DNA from: Ignelater luminosus
Lineage: Eukaryota; Arthropoda; Insecta; Coleoptera; Elateridae
Direction: 5' to 3'
Length of the DNA stretch: 64,000 nucleotides
Assembly: GCA_011009095.1 (NCBI GenBank)
Contig: VTPC01003963.1
Location: 40,222-104,221 of the forward strand
How positions within the stretch are numbered: position 1 is the stretch's first letter; every line of letters begins with the position of its first letter. The notes under the pieces were generated by a model. It saw only the letters and a program-made list of their open reading frames with translations. It was not told the origin of the DNA and ran no database searches. Positions 39,665 through 52,261 of this stretch are shown piece by piece. The translations under genes and the position numbers were made by a program.

Positions 39665-42310
39665 CAGAAATTAGTAACTCACAAGCAACGGTTGTGTTTG
39701 GTTAGTTACGGCGCTTCGATATATGGCGAAATAAATAACGTGAGTGCATACTATGATAGAGCGAAACGGAAAAGAAGATGGAAACGAAAATAGAAATGTG
39801 CCAAAGGTTGACAGTTTCATCTATCTAAAGATAAAAATCAAAGTTAAAAGAGAAATCTAAGTCTTGTAACTGAATGAGCTCTGAAAAAAATTTTGCGCGC
39901 AAGCCCGGTACTGCATCGTTACGGTCCTGGCAAAGCCTGAATATCGCGATCCTTAATCGTCTCTAGCTCTACTTACAACTATTAGAAAGTTAAAAGAGGA
40001 CTAAAAAATTCGAAATTCATAGAATTTTCCGGTGACTATGAAGAAATTTGCAATTTGCAAACAAAAAGGGCGCCATGTCAAAATAGGCCTAGGGCGCAAT
40101 CAAGACTAAATCCGCTTTCGTTCTCACCTACGATCGTATTTTTAGCTTTATTAAGAAGTTTATTGGAGGATGGGACCTAGACTTAGACCACCGCAGGTGC
40201 CCATACAATATGTTTAACTCTCCTAAACTGTATCAGCTGACTGTTTAGTCAAACTCGATCCATTTATCTCACATCTTTCATCTTCTGGATTTAATACAAG
40301 ACACTTTTTCTATAGATTTCTTTTTCTATTTTATGTTCCGGATGAATATAGATTGCTCTTTGTACACACGTTCCAAAATATTTTTTGTTTTTCTACTTTA
40401 TGCTTTATCAGAATAGTAAATGCTGTCTCTGTAAGGAACATCTGTCCAAAGTTTCTTCTTTCTTTTTTTTTGATTTATACTTCAGTTTCCTCTCCAGTCT
40501 AACGCATTTCTATATTTTCTGCTTTACGCTCGACCTGGAAATAGGCTGCTGACTTAATTTGATACATGTCCTAAATTTTTCTTTTTCCAATTTCTAATAC
40601 GTACACTCACACACTTTTTCTCTGACGTATGCTTCGGTGGATATAGGATAGATATGAATGCATAGGAAGTTGGGTGTATTGTAACGTTTTGGGAATTTCA
40701 GATTTTTATCCAACCTTTTGTATTTTAAAAGAGTTTTTTCAAGTTTCCCAAAAGACAGATCAGACAGTGCAATACTTTTTCTGAATACTAATCTGCAGAC
40801 GAGTGTACAAGAAAAGTTCATTCATTCACAGTCTGACTCACCTCCTTATTCCACCACGCTGATTCTTACCTTGATTTAAGCTAACAAAGAAGCGAATTAA
40901 ATACTCACTGAGATGAGCTTCTTGATTAACGCGTCCGTAAGTTATTTGGAACGATGTTGAACAAAGGAGGAATGATAGGTTATAAATTCGAGACTTATCC
41001 GTAAATTCTAAAATAAATGAGTAAAATCTAGAATTTAGTACAATTTTACTAACACGAAGAAATGCCACAAAAGCCAAATTATAAATAGACTAGAATAACT
41101 CAGTAGGTATGTGCAAAATGTATTGCGGGAAATATGAAAAATGACAGAATGATTTTGCGTTTTGTATTTTTTTGTGATGTAAATGTCTATTCTAAGTGCT
41201 TTATCAACAGAAATTGTTAACATTGAATTTGATAGAGTCTACTGGAATTTGTCAGATGAGCAAACAATTTGATCGTGAAACGTACAACTTGAACTTGAAC
41301 TGACGAGTTTCAGGTTTCAAAGGTGATATTTTTTAAACAAAAATCACAGTATACTGTGATATTACTCGACATTTACATCTTTCCCTTCTCAGTATAATAA
41401 AGTTTGATGTTCTCAGAATTTCTAAGATTCCAATTGTGTCAGACCCTATATTTTATTTAAAATTTATCATAGAGGCATTTATTGATGTCACGAGATAATC
41501 AAGCATATTAATAATAATCAAACCTTTAGTAGGCTGGTTCTCAATTATTTAATTTGCCGTCTTAGGTTAATAACCTACTAAAATTAATTATTTACACGGC
41601 TAATTATTTCAGGGTCCAACATTAATCATTTACGTCCAACCTTCAAATCTTTTTTGGATTTTTACGTTTCCATCCGGATAATTTTTTCTTTGAACAATTC
41701 GATTCCATCAAAATAGATTGCTAATCCTACCGGTATTATCCCGTCCGTTTTCTTGAAGCTAACTTTTTCTATAAATTCGTTGATACAATAATGTAACTTA
41801 AAGCTATGCATCAAAAAATTAAAAACTTTATTAAAACATTTCTTATCAAGTACTATTTACAAAACAATACAAATAGGAATTATACAAGAAACACTTTTTC
41901 ATTCACAATCAAAATTGTACAGTTATTCAATGAGTTCATCATTAAGGTTTTCCATTTCCAACAATTCTGAGACGTCAAAGGGTTATTTGCTGAAAACTTC
42001 AAAATTTCCATAACAACGCAACAAAAACAGGGAAGCTTCATTATTCACACTAAATAAAACACCTTTTCGTAGTTCTTTCCAAACGTTGCAGTTACTTCCA
42101 ACGTGAATTTATAAAAATAAAACCATGTTCAATCCGGAAAATGTAATTTTCGTTTTTTTTTGCGTACAATGCCTTCTAGTTGTTGCTTTTAATTTATGTA
42201 TCTTACACGCAAGAAAACAAGAATTTAGAAAGCTCGCAAAAATTTAATTTTATTTTTTTTCTTCGTTTCTTATTTGATAAAAATAAACGCAATTCTATAA
42301 TTATATTTTT
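39665..42310. other. Intergenic or upstream region of thin
   Basis: No coding exon is supported. It must contain or border the intron upstream of the thin coding exons, since an acceptor precedes the start codon at 42,320. A minus-strand segment at 40,840-41,080 has three GT-AG-like donors but no recognisable protein. A noncoding first exon of thin could lie here but cannot be placed. Confidence 0.35.
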
Positions 42311-42326
42311 TTCTTTACAGACAAAC
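42311..42326 (+). promoter_or_regulatory. tn: Splice acceptor and 5' UTR tail before the thin start codon
   Basis: A pyrimidine-rich tract ending TTCTTTACAG is followed by ACAAAC and then ATG. The first coding exon therefore begins with only six untranslated bases, and an upstream noncoding exon must exist. This supports the chosen start. Confidence 0.75.
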
Positions 42327-45300
42327 ATGGAACAATTTGAGCAATTGCTGACTTGTGCCATTTGTTTGGATCGATATCGAAATCCTAAATTGTTACCATG
42401 TCAACACAGCTTTTGTATGGAACCCTGTTTGGAAGGACTTGTGGACTACGTACGACGTCAGGTAAAACGCAAATTCACATTCTTAACCCGAACGTTCTAA
42501 AAATACACTATGAACACACAAGTTCAAAAATACTAATAGATTCATACAAACAGGAACAGATAATTTCACCCACGTAGTAATTTCAGATTTTTTATCTTTC
42601 TTTCTATGAGTTTTATCTAAATAAATTCTTTTTTTTAGGTAAAATGTCCGGAATGCCGAGCAGAACACAGAATTCCATATCAAGGCGTACAAGGATTTCC
42701 GACAAATGTAACTCTTCAAAGGTTTTTAGAACTTCACATAGAAATCACAGGCGAATTACCCGATCCAACAAGTGGACAAGTAATGGAACGGTGCAATGTG
42801 TGCTCGGAAAAAGCTTATTGCAGTTTTTGCTTCCACTGCGAAAAGAAAGTATGTCCCGACTGCAAAGGAGCTCACATGGATATCTTAAGGAGGGAAATAT
42901 CTAGAATTAATAATCAAATAAGAAGAAGCATACACAGACTTCAGGATTCTTTAGCATTAGTCGAAAAGAACACACAAAATATTCAAACAAATTGTTCATC
43001 GGTATCAGAAGAAGTACAGGAAATTTATAGAAGACTCTCAAAAGCACTTAAAGATCGAACCGATTATTTGCGAGGAGAGGTAGATAGATATTTAGGAACA
43101 GAATTGCGTAGTTTAACTGGTTTAAAAGAAAATTTAGAGCAAGAAATATCAAATATATTAAGCAATTGTGACCTGGCCGATAAACACATAAACGAAAACG
43201 TAGATTGGGATGACTGTGAGCTTATGGATACCAAAGAAATTTTCCTTAAGACTGTAGAATTTATAAGAAACTTTGAATATGAGAATTCCGATTACAGTAG
43301 GAAAGTCAGATTGATACTAGCTCACGATCCTAATCAATTAGTCTTACATGTAGCCGGATTTGGCGATTTAAATATTTCTAATTCACCACATCAGTTTGGC
43401 ATGAGCGGTGGTGGTTTGTTACAACCACCAGGTGGTCCAGGTCTGATGCGTTCTAAAAGTGATCACAGGTTAGCTTCACAATTTAGGCAACAAGAAGAAA
43501 GAGGTTACGATAAAGGTTACGGGGAAGGTGGACAAGAAGATCTTCCTTTAGGCGGTAGAAAGTTTGGTGACAGAACTACTAGACCCACCACAGCTGGTAC
43601 TGATAGATATGATCGATATGGTAGAAGTGGTGGTACCGACTACGGTGACGATTATGACGATAGCAGCAGGCCTGCTAGATCTCGTTATCGTTCACGCTTT
43701 AATCGTCATGCAGCTGGAGACAACGATTCCGACACAGAACCTACCACTAGAGGGGTAAGATTTACCGAACAACAGCAGCATAAGGAACGCGAAAAAACTA
43801 TAGATACTGAAGAAGTTACACGTGGACCACTAAGTGGTATTCAAAGATTAGCAGATTCTCCTAGAGTAATGAAAAAATTACAAGAAAATGAAAGTAATAA
43901 AAAGAAAGAAAAAGATACACCTCCAGCGCAGCCTCCAGCTCAACCTAAGGTTACACCAGTACCAAAGAAACCACCACCAGCTAACAGGCAGGTTAGTGAA
44001 GAAGATGAAATATCGAAAATTAAGAAACAAAATAAGGGAGCTACCACTTCGGCCGCCCCCACAGAAACAACTGAAACCCGTTTACCTGGTGATCGCGTAA
44101 CTGTTATTAAACGTGCCGAAGAAACTGAGGATAGACATGGAAGTACAAGGAAAACTCCAGCTCCAGAGGTGAGTGACGAGCCGTAACCTCAACACGTACC
44201 TGATTATTAAATGTAGTATACAAAAATAATAACAGAATCAAAATTGTTTTTGTTAAATGTTGTTTGCTGTGATTTTATAATAACACATCTACAATCATTC
44301 AAAACATAGTACCGATCACACATTGGCATGCTTCTGTTCTGTCCGTACCTATGTCTAATCTTCTTGTGCAAAAAGAAGTTGTCTATACCCGTTTGAAGAT
44401 TCCCTCCTCCTTGTGTTTATATATGTGTGGAGCATGAAGATAACAATTTGCAACCTAATACGCTGTTTTCTTCAGGAGGCGTCATCTGATGAAGAATCCG
44501 ATGAAGCAAGTACCCCACAACAAACACAACGGAAAACAACAACCACGACACCTGCAACAAAAACAGCTATTCCTGCAAGACGACCATCGGGACCTGAACC
44601 TGCAGCACATAAAAAAGCTGTACGCTCGACAAGTTCAGAATCGAGCACATCAACAGAATCGTCTGCGTCAAGCGCCGTTCGGGATACAGGTTCTACATAC
44701 CCTACGGAAGACAAACAAAAGTATACCCCAGAATCTGTTCGCGCCCGAACTTCTTCTGCAAGTTCTAATACAAGTAAAGGTTCGTCTACTCAAAAAACAT
44801 TTCAAAGTCGTTTCTTACCAAGTCGAACTCCTACAGTAGCACCTACCACCCCTCCGGCAACTAAAGAAGAGGAATCAAGCAGCGAGGAAGAAACAGAAAG
44901 CGAAGAAGAAACCGATGAAGAAACCAGCAAAACAACCAACAAGGAAATGGCTAAAACAGATATTGGACCTTTATTGGCTCGTAGTGCAGTCGCTAGAGAT
45001 ACATCTGATATTAGTCCAAGAACAAGAGATGAACCACCTACATACGGAAGATCTAGATACCAAAACGAAGACTCTCCAACTAATACCTATACAAGAACAC
45101 GACCTACTTCTAGAGAAGAAGAACCATCCTACGGATACACTAGTCGATTTGTTAACAAAAGCAAAAGTAGCCCTGGAGTAGATGAGGAAGATCGCTCGAA
45201 ATATGGCACAGACGACAGTGAAAATAAATATTCTAGTGGTAAATCACGCTACGCTGCTTTAAAAGACCGAAGACAAAGATTAGCAAGAAGTAAAAGCAGT

Positions 45301-46869
45301 CATATATTTGGTGATGACGATGATGCTGATGAACCCATTTCTCCTACTACTGCTAACCCTACTGCATACATGCAGTCTAGAGGATACGGCTCCGCAACAT
45401 CATCTGGAAATGATCTTGCCCGAAGCCGTTCTTCCCATGCTCTAAAGTCAAGGGAAAATTCACCTGATCGTAGTACAGGAACAGAAAAAGATGGAGCAGC
45501 TCTTAGTTCATGGGCTAGATATTTGAAAAATAAGTATGGAAACAGAAGTGGCGCTAAAGATAAAGATGCAAGTAGCGCAACATCACCTTCGGCCAGCAGT
45601 TCTAGTGCTGCTCGAAGACTTTCGCTAGGCCTTCCATTAAGATCTTCTGATGTGGGGAGCTCTGATGACGATCAAAAAAACATGCTAGGCTCCCCCACTA
45701 CCCCTACAGCAGTTACGGTGGCAGCAGTAGGTATGTATATTAATATTCGATATGGTAATTAGCAAAAAGGATTATATCAAACTTCAATATTTTAGGTATC
45801 GCAGCGGTAGCAGCAGGTACCTCCCCTAAAGATCAATATTTGTTGAAATGTCACCTACTGTTCAAGATAGGGGGGCGGGGGAGCGAGCCCGGATTATTTA
45901 CATGGCCTCGCGGTGTTGCGGTTGGCCCAGATAATTCCATTGTCGTCGCAGACTCTTCAAATCATCGTGTTCAAGTATTTGATGCCAACGGCAATTTTCT
46001 TAAAGAATTTGGTCAATATGGAAACGGAGAAGGCGAGTTTGATTGCCTTGCTGGTGTAGCAGTAAACAGAATTGGACAATATATTATTGCCGATCGTTAT
46101 AACCATAGAATACAAGTAGGAAGAATCATGCATATGTATTCTTTTCAGATTTATTATTGTTTTATTCCGTTTAAGGTTTTTGATCCCTCTGGTCGTTTCT
46201 TGAGAGCTTTTGGTAGTCAAGGAACTTCCGATGGAAAGTTTAACTACCCATGGGGAATTACGACTGATGCTTTAGGTTTTATCTATGTTTGTGATAAAGA
46301 AAATCATCGAGTGCAGGTATAAATATTTTGTTAATATGGTTGAATGTGAATAATACATGCCGGTGTTTTAGGTTTTCCAATCAGATGGAACCTTTGTAGG
46401 CAAATTCGCTTCCATGGGCAATAAACAGGGACAATTAGAACATCCACACTACATAGCAGTTTCCAATACCAATAGAGTTATTGTTTCTGATTCTAATAAT
46501 CACAGAATACAAATATTTGATGTAAATGGTAAAGTCCTTTCATCATTTGGAAGTGAAGGTTCAAATGAGGGACAATTTAAATTCCCAAGGTATAAAAATT
46601 TGTTGCTAGAAAAGTAAATAGGAGTAGATTTATCTTGTTTTTTATATTTTTCCAGGGGAGTTGCTGTAGATGATCAAGGTTTTATTTGTGTGGCAGATTC
46701 AGGTAATAATCGAATTCAGATTTTCCACCCAGATGGTACTTTCCTCAAAGCTTTTGGCAGCTGGGGTTCTCTAGATGGTGAATTTAAGGGTCTTGAAGGA
46801 GTTGCTGTAACATCGAGCGGAAACATATTGGTGTGTGATCGGGAAAATCATAGGATTCAAGTGTTTTAA
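42327..46869 (+). CDS. tn: thin/abba: TRIM32-type RING, B-box, coiled-coil, NHL protein
   Basis: The gene has coding exons 42327-42461, 42639-44168, 44476-45730, 45796-46115, 46176-46316, 46372-46589 and 46656-46869, which total 3,813 nt in one frame (1,270 aa). A further 5' UTR exon is implied. The RING finger spans about residues 10-51 (CAIC..PCQHSFC..C..CPEC). A B-box of the CNVC..CSFCFHCEKKVC type follows, then a coiled coil at about 150-260 (DILRREISRINNQIRRS). A long low-complexity Ser/Thr/Glu/Lys region runs to about 970. Six NHL repeats close the protein, each ending in NHR.QVF or similar. N-terminal sequence and domain order match Drosophila thin (abba), the TRIM32 orthologue, which acts as an E3 ubiquitin ligase at sarcomeres and maintains myofibrils and costameres in muscle. 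All cysteines and histidines expected of the RING are present, so it looks functional. Confidence 0.96.
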
Positions 46870-46968
46870 CTTTTTTTAGATTAATATATAATAATTTTAT
46901 TTCCTCATCAATGCCATTTTTTGTTTACATTTTATTTAATATACAGTGTGTGCGACTTATTCTGATTA

Positions 46969-46974
46969 AATAAA
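46969..46974 (+). terminator. tn: Polyadenylation signal of thin
   Basis: AATAAA lies 100 bases after the stop codon, with T-rich sequence downstream. Confidence 0.65.
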
Positions 46975-47139
46975 TCTGCATTTCAATTTATTTGTGTTTT
47001 TCTTTATACAATTCATATCAATTTTATCAAAGTAAAGAAACTTTTGTATTATTTTTAAATTATTATCAAAATTGCATGTTTTTGCATTAAGTCTTTGAAT
47101 TATCTAAGTTGCTTGGAAAAAGTGAAACGCTTCCAATAT

Positions 47140-50100
47140 TCAATAGAAGCAATGCCAAAATGCAGTTTAGGCCGTAAAGGAAAGCCATGCCTTTTGTGAA
47201 AGCAAATAAAATTTACAAGGTTCAAAGAACAACATTAATGAACAAGGTTTTGGGAACATTGCCATTAAGTACAAAAATGGGTCCAGATACAGCACTATCA
47301 TTTGAAGAAGAAAGAAGATTAGTAGAATGGATATTTCATATTGGAAATTGTCGATTTTTCCCAAATAAAGAACAACTGTTGGACAGTGTTCAAATGCTAG
47401 TTAGAAACTTAAAGAGACCAAGCAATTTTACTGACGGTAGGACCTGGTCATCACTGATATGAATCTTTTATAAAACGTCACCCGGATCTAAGTGTAAGAT
47501 TTTCTTAGAATTTTCCAGTGCTCGAGCTAATGCCACTAAAGGAAAAATACCATAGTTTAGTTAGATAAACAACTACCTAAAAGAAAATAACTATACTTGG
47601 AAATAACTAGTGATCCTAGTAGTTTTTAAGTGCGACGAAATGGCATTTTTTCTTAACCCAAAAAGGGAAAAACTGTTAAAAGAAAAGACTGTACGTATAC
47701 AATTTCGTTAATAATGACGAAAAGGAGGACATCACTACACTTGTAATGTGCAGCGCGAGAGGACATTTTCTCCAGAGTATGATATAATATTCAATTACAA
47801 AAGGTTACCTAAATATCTTGTAGACCCTTGTTATCGTGCAGATCCCTCATGGGCAATTAGCCGCTCAGATAATCTGATCTGCAATTTTTAAACATTTTTC
47901 TGAATACCTAACATTTACCACTGGGTTCCCCTTAAAATTTTCTCTTTTGGATTGTTTTGGGTGTTCGTTCGTACAGTCTTTGTTCAACAACCAATAGTCG
48001 GCCATCGTATCTACAGTCCATTTTCCTTGGTATCTCTTTTCCATCACTTTAGTATCCTGATAGAAATGCTCGCCATGTTCTTCTCTAAAATCACCAAGAT
48101 TGTCAGGAGAGTAATTTAGATGAGCATTAAGAAAGTAAGCTTTGATGCTCATGTTGCAACCAAGCGGTTTATAGGATTCCAGACTAATATGGTGCAACTT
48201 GCAGCCTTCGTGTTCCCCAAAAAGGTTTTGTACCACATTTCTGAATGCAGTACATGCTCCCTATTCGCATCCCCTAATGGTTTCCTCAAATATGTTGTCT
48301 GCCAATAATTTTCGTATTTGAAGGCCAATAAAAATGCCAGCTTTCATTTTTTTGGACGTGATACCAAGATACTGAAAGCATTTACTGTCCCTGCTTAAAG
48401 CTGTCACGAATTGCTTCATTGAGTCAAGTTTGATATGTGAAGGTGGCAACAGTATTTTCGAGGAATCAACCAGTGGAAGTGAAACAATGTTTTTTCGCCA
48501 GGTGTGAATGTACTTCTGACTGGCCACTTGCTTGGTCCTTGCTCTGGAGTTCCATTCACACAAAAAGGAGGAAAATTTGGTGTAGCCTGCTTGTTGGCCG
48601 AGCAATATTTCAATCACTTTGAAATCCCCACACATGAATCATTCATGAAGCTTGTACTGCACACTTTCAAGCAGTAATTTGTTCTCGTATGTCCATTCTT
48701 ATTCATTTCAAAACAACAAAACCTTGCATATTAGTAATATAATGCTTGGATGACCAGCAAGGCGTTTTATGAATAAATTGCAAACATTTTCATACCTTGG
48801 TTGAAGAAGAAAAAAGTGAAATTACTTACCAGTAATTCTACATGTTAATGGCTATATTTAAGCAAATTTTGTTCAGGAGCTAGAATAATTCGTGTATCAC
48901 TTTTCCCAAATGCAACCACTCGATGTGGCTGTTTTCCGTCCACTTCAAGCCATTCGCAATTGGGGGTTGAAAAATGGTAGCAACAGATTAAATCGAGATT
49001 CATTTGCAATCATTTTAAAATCAGCAATAGATTCTATAAAAAATGTAGCAACAACAATCCAGAATGTTTTAGATGTTGTGGTCCCATTAAACCCTGATAA
49101 TGTTAACTATAACAAATTCTTCTAATTATTGCCAAACCAAAATACCAAAGAATCAGTCATAAACCCTCATCCCGATCTTACAAAATTGCTGATTTCTTTA
49201 AAAATGCGATTCTAGATAAAATAGATTTATTCAGAAATACCAAAGAAACTTGGAATGGTCCCATCAAAGATACCAGTCTTTTTAATTTTTAAAATTCATT
49301 ATGAAACAGAGTACGCAATAATCGACCTGAACATCATCATGTAACAGCAGATGATGAAATTGATACAACAGGTTTAATTGAGGTTACAAATATAGATTTA
49401 CCTCTTACGATAGACATTGTAGATATTGATGTTTTAACACTAATATGACTGATATAACTGTAGATGATGCAATTACAGAGCCAACTATCCAAAAAGATAA
49501 CGATAACGTGAATGAGACGTTGAATGAGAGTCATGATAATGGAAGTCGGTCTGTTATAAAGTACCTTAACGAACTAAGTCCTAAAAGTGGTCAACCAGAA
49601 AAGGAAAACAACGTACAACTTGTACCTTGCAATTTCAACATATGAATAGAAAATGATATTGTCAGTGGCACTGTGATGTGTTAATGGATTCAAAGGATAA
49701 CCAAAATTCTGATAATAGTGTGAATGAAAAATATAATCACTTTGAGACTAGTACTGAAATGAATCCCAAAAATAGTCAAATAAAGAAAACCAGGCTCCAA
49801 TCATTCCCTATTACCCTTTAAAAAATCACTGTTTTGGCCAGAACGAAAAAAAGAAGTGGTAAAGAGAAAAAACCGAGAAAAACTACCAGCATTGCTTCAT
49901 CGAAGAAGTAGCAGGAATATCACAAAAAATGAAGAAAAAGCAAGAAATTGACATAAAGATGCAGCGACAAGAAATACAAAAGCAAAAACAAGAAGGGACA
50001 AAAAATACATTCAAAAACAAAAAAAAGTGAAAATACAGAATCCAAAACAATTCAGATTCCACAGACAAAGAATCTAAAGAAAACCCACACTGTTGTTGAG

Positions 50101-50322
50101 TACAGTCAACAGTATTATCCAAGACAGATCACCAAAATTACTGATAATGAAGATGAAGAAACGGAACATGAAGTTGGTCATATGGACTTAATGCAATGGC
50201 CAGCAAAAAAAAGGATATATTGCCTTATACAACTTCTGAAGTTATCAGGAAAATTAAAAAACCCATTTTAAATAATAAAAGAAAGCTTTATACTGTCAAA
50301 GAAATTCCAGAATATTTTTGAG
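47140..50322 (+). mobile_element. pogo-like (Tigger-type) DNA transposon fossil
   Basis: The N-terminal helix-turn-helix is clear at 47,187-47,462: IYKVQRTTLMNKVLG, LSFEEERRLVEWI, KEQLLDSVQMLVRNL. It leads into a HPDLSVRFS-like stretch. The start of the DDE domain follows in pieces (NPKREKLLKEKTVRIQF). The end of the DDE domain returns at 48,892-49,125 with FSQMQPLDVAVFRPL. The insect pogo C-terminal extension is also present: FWPERKK near 49,840, a Lys/Gln-rich helix, a WPAKK block near 50,200, and YTVKEIPEYF ending at 50,322. Several frame changes and stops make it inactive. The catalytic middle is missing, and a minus-strand copy of the arthropod family occupies about 47,840-48,700. Terminal inverted repeats were not found. 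Confidence 0.85.
47840..48700 (-). pseudogene. Truncated copy B of the multi-copy arthropod family
   Basis: Minus-strand translation aligns block by block with copy A at 9,860-11,170: FKVIEILLGQQAGYTKF, LPPSHIKLDSMKQFVTAL, GCNMSIKAYFLNAHLNY, GDFREEHGEHFYQD and EKRYQGKW. It begins only at the YENKLLLESVQY-like block, so the N-terminal half, including the FIDSS segment, is absent. It carries a few breaks and is dead. It lies in the opposite orientation inside the pogo-like element, whose domains resume on either side, which suggests it arrived as a mobile piece. The two copies differ at many residues and so are not a recent duplication. Confidence 0.75.
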
Positions 50323-50339
50323 TTCATTTTCATAATTCT

Positions 50340-50680
50340 TCAATAAAGTTTGTTTTCTGATTGTGCGGTTTTCAATCTTATACCAAAATGTCAATAATAG
50401 ATACTGTTAGTGCCAATTACTGGAATGTTAATTAAGTGCTTTTACTCATTATAGTATACACAAACTATTTAAAGTTCAATTACTACAATAGCTTTTTAAT
50501 TATCTTTTTCCTAATAATTATGAAACATGAAAGTGGCTTAAGGTTATTATAATTGGTACTTTCACCTTATTTAAAAACTTCTAAAAGAATCCAAAAAAAG
50601 AAATAAGATAGTGTGATATAGAAAAGTGGAAAATTCAAAATGTAAAATCACAGAAATATGCTAGGCTGATTATATGGTAT
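50340..50680. other. AT-rich spacer after the pogo element
   Basis: Probably the untranslated end of the pogo-like element. No terminal repeat was recognised. Confidence 0.35.
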
Positions 50681-50684
50681 TAAC

Positions 50685-51215
50685 AGCTAATGATGGAAAA
50701 ACACTAAATAAAAACTTAGAAATAATATACAGGAGAGCATTTGAAAAAATAAAAAATGGCACAAAATAAAACTAGATATGGAGCAAGAGGAATTACAAGT
50801 AAAGGACTTCAAATATCTCGGTGTAATCATTTCCGAAGAGGAAAGTATGAACAACGGAATAAAAGAAAGAGGGACAGCAATGGGGAGATTATTCTATTTC
50901 TTGGGAAAAAAGAAATTCCAAAAACTGCAAGGGTAAAAATATTTAAAAATGTTGCTGTATGAAGCAGAATTGTGGAACTGTACAAAAAGAAGAATGAGAG
51001 GGGAAAGAATAACAAGAAGAGTATACGAAGCAAGACCAACAAGGAAGAACAGTAGAGGCAGACCAAGAAGAACATGGCGGTAGGCAGTGAAAAAATGAGG
51101 AAAGGAAGTGGTAGAAGTACTGCAGATCACATAAGACAGAGAGGAATGAAACAAAATTTGGAAGAGGGACACAAGAAAAGACCCAACTCCACCAGCCCAG
51201 AGTATAAAGAGGCAA
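50685..51215 (+). mobile_element. LINE 3' end fossil
   Basis: Translation in shifting frames gives DFKYLGVIISEEGSMNNGIK and RGTAMGRLFYFLGKKKFQK, then RGRPRRTWR and RQRGMKQNLEEGHKKR. These match the region after the reverse transcriptase core and the C-terminal tail of insect non-LTR elements of the RTE/Jockey kind (YLG..I...G....EI..R...A, then GRPR.TW). Several stops and frame changes are present. It is a 5'-truncated remnant. Confidence 0.75.
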
Positions 51216-51499
51216 AAGGATTAAGTAAACTTTTATCAAGATATTCAAAAACTTCCATACTCAGAGAGAAGATTCGAGTCCTGCAATCGTTTAGGCTACA
51301 AGCTTTTTTTCTAATTAGAGATAAATCAAATCGATTAGTAAATATTTAACCTCTAGAAAGATTTAAACAGAGAATCAATGATAATCTAAAATTTTCTTTT
51401 GTGTTCATTATAATCACTATAATGATAAATTATTTTCTTGATTGAACATAACAAAACTATACGAAATAAAATGAAATCTTAATTCTAATTTTAAAATGT

Positions 51500-51505
51500 T
51501 TTATT
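51500..51505 (-). terminator. Polyadenylation signal of the minus-strand gene
   Basis: AATAAA on the minus strand lies about 57 bases past the stop codon of the two-exon gene. Confidence 0.5.
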
Positions 51506-51561
51506 ATTCAAAAACAAATTCACATTTCTATTTACTTCAGTTTTTATGTTACCTACTCTTT

Positions 51562-52031
51562 TTAGTGGTTATAACATTTAGATATACTGTAAACAACAGT
51601 CAATCCTGGTGAAAAATTTTCTGTTGCAATAGATTCTATATTTGTGTTCTCAGGTTTTCGTAGATGGAATTCATTTATCAATAAATTATTATCCAGAGGT
51701 TGTTCATTTTTTTTATAAAAATACTTAACTTTCCACAAGCAGTAGTTGTGTCTTCCATGTTTCTTTGGTGCATATATTTCATAAGCATTCATGCTAGGAT
51801 GACATAATCTTCGAAATTGACTGAGTGTATGTAATAGATTTTGCAATCTTTCAGTTGGATTTCCAAACTGCACTGGGATTGGGCATGGAATAATGGTGTG
51901 ATGTAACCTTTGGTAAGGTTCCACAGCTAAAATTTTAAAAATGTGATTTCAAATAATGAATTAAGGATTATAAAAAACTGCTGAGAAATATACTTACAAA
52001 GCTCATCTCTGTCAGCTGCAGCTGCACACAT
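51562..52031 (-). CDS. Small uncharacterised two-exon protein (133 aa)
   Basis: Exon 1 is 52031-51998 (MCAAAADRDEL plus one base). It ends in a consensus donor GTAAGT. Exon 2 is 51926-51562 and follows a TTTTAG acceptor. Joined, they give 132-133 residues with one frame and no stop. Composition is protein-like and not low-complexity, with segments such as QRLHHTIIPCPIPVQFG, LSQFRRLCHPSMNAYEIY, KKHGRHNYCLWKVKYFYKK and FSPGLTVVYSISKCYNH. I do not recognise the family. The PCPI and TVVYSIS segments faintly recall the C-terminal half of the tRNA-splicing endonuclease subunit Sen15, but the spacing is wrong and I give this little weight. It is embedded among transposons, so a mobile origin or a retained host gene are both possible. 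More upstream exons cannot be excluded. Confidence 0.6.
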
Positions 52032-52261
52032 TATTAATATTTAATACAAAAATAAAACTGTAATTTTATATATGTAACTAGAAGCTACTAAAGCCATCCA
52101 AAAGCAACGTGGCAGTGTAACGGCAATAATGGTATCAACAATATAACATGGGTACAGTTGTACAAAGTAGCTTTAACTTTCAAGGTCGTATGCGCGGTGG
52201 CAAATAGTTAAGCTAAGGGCAGAAACCTGCAGGAATCCATTCCGCTCTCCATCTGTACAGT

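Noticed and set aside
40838-41077. Minus-strand frame with three donor-like GT sites, as if a first exon
   Set aside because: The peptide is unrecognised and no acceptor-bearing partner exon was found downstream on that strand. Too weak to annotate.
42644-45181. Alternative frames inside thin exons 3 and 4, some over 80 codons
   Set aside because: Shadows of the thin coding sequence. They lack family motifs, while the main frame carries RING, B-box and NHL signatures.
49883-50122. Minus-strand 79-codon hydrophobic Cys/Phe frame
   Set aside because: Antisense shadow of the Lys/Gln-rich C-terminal extension of the pogo-like transposase.
51262-51275. GATTCGAGTCC resembling a tRNA T-loop or SINE B box
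   Set aside because: No matching A box or cloverleaf upstream, and it sits just past a LINE tail.
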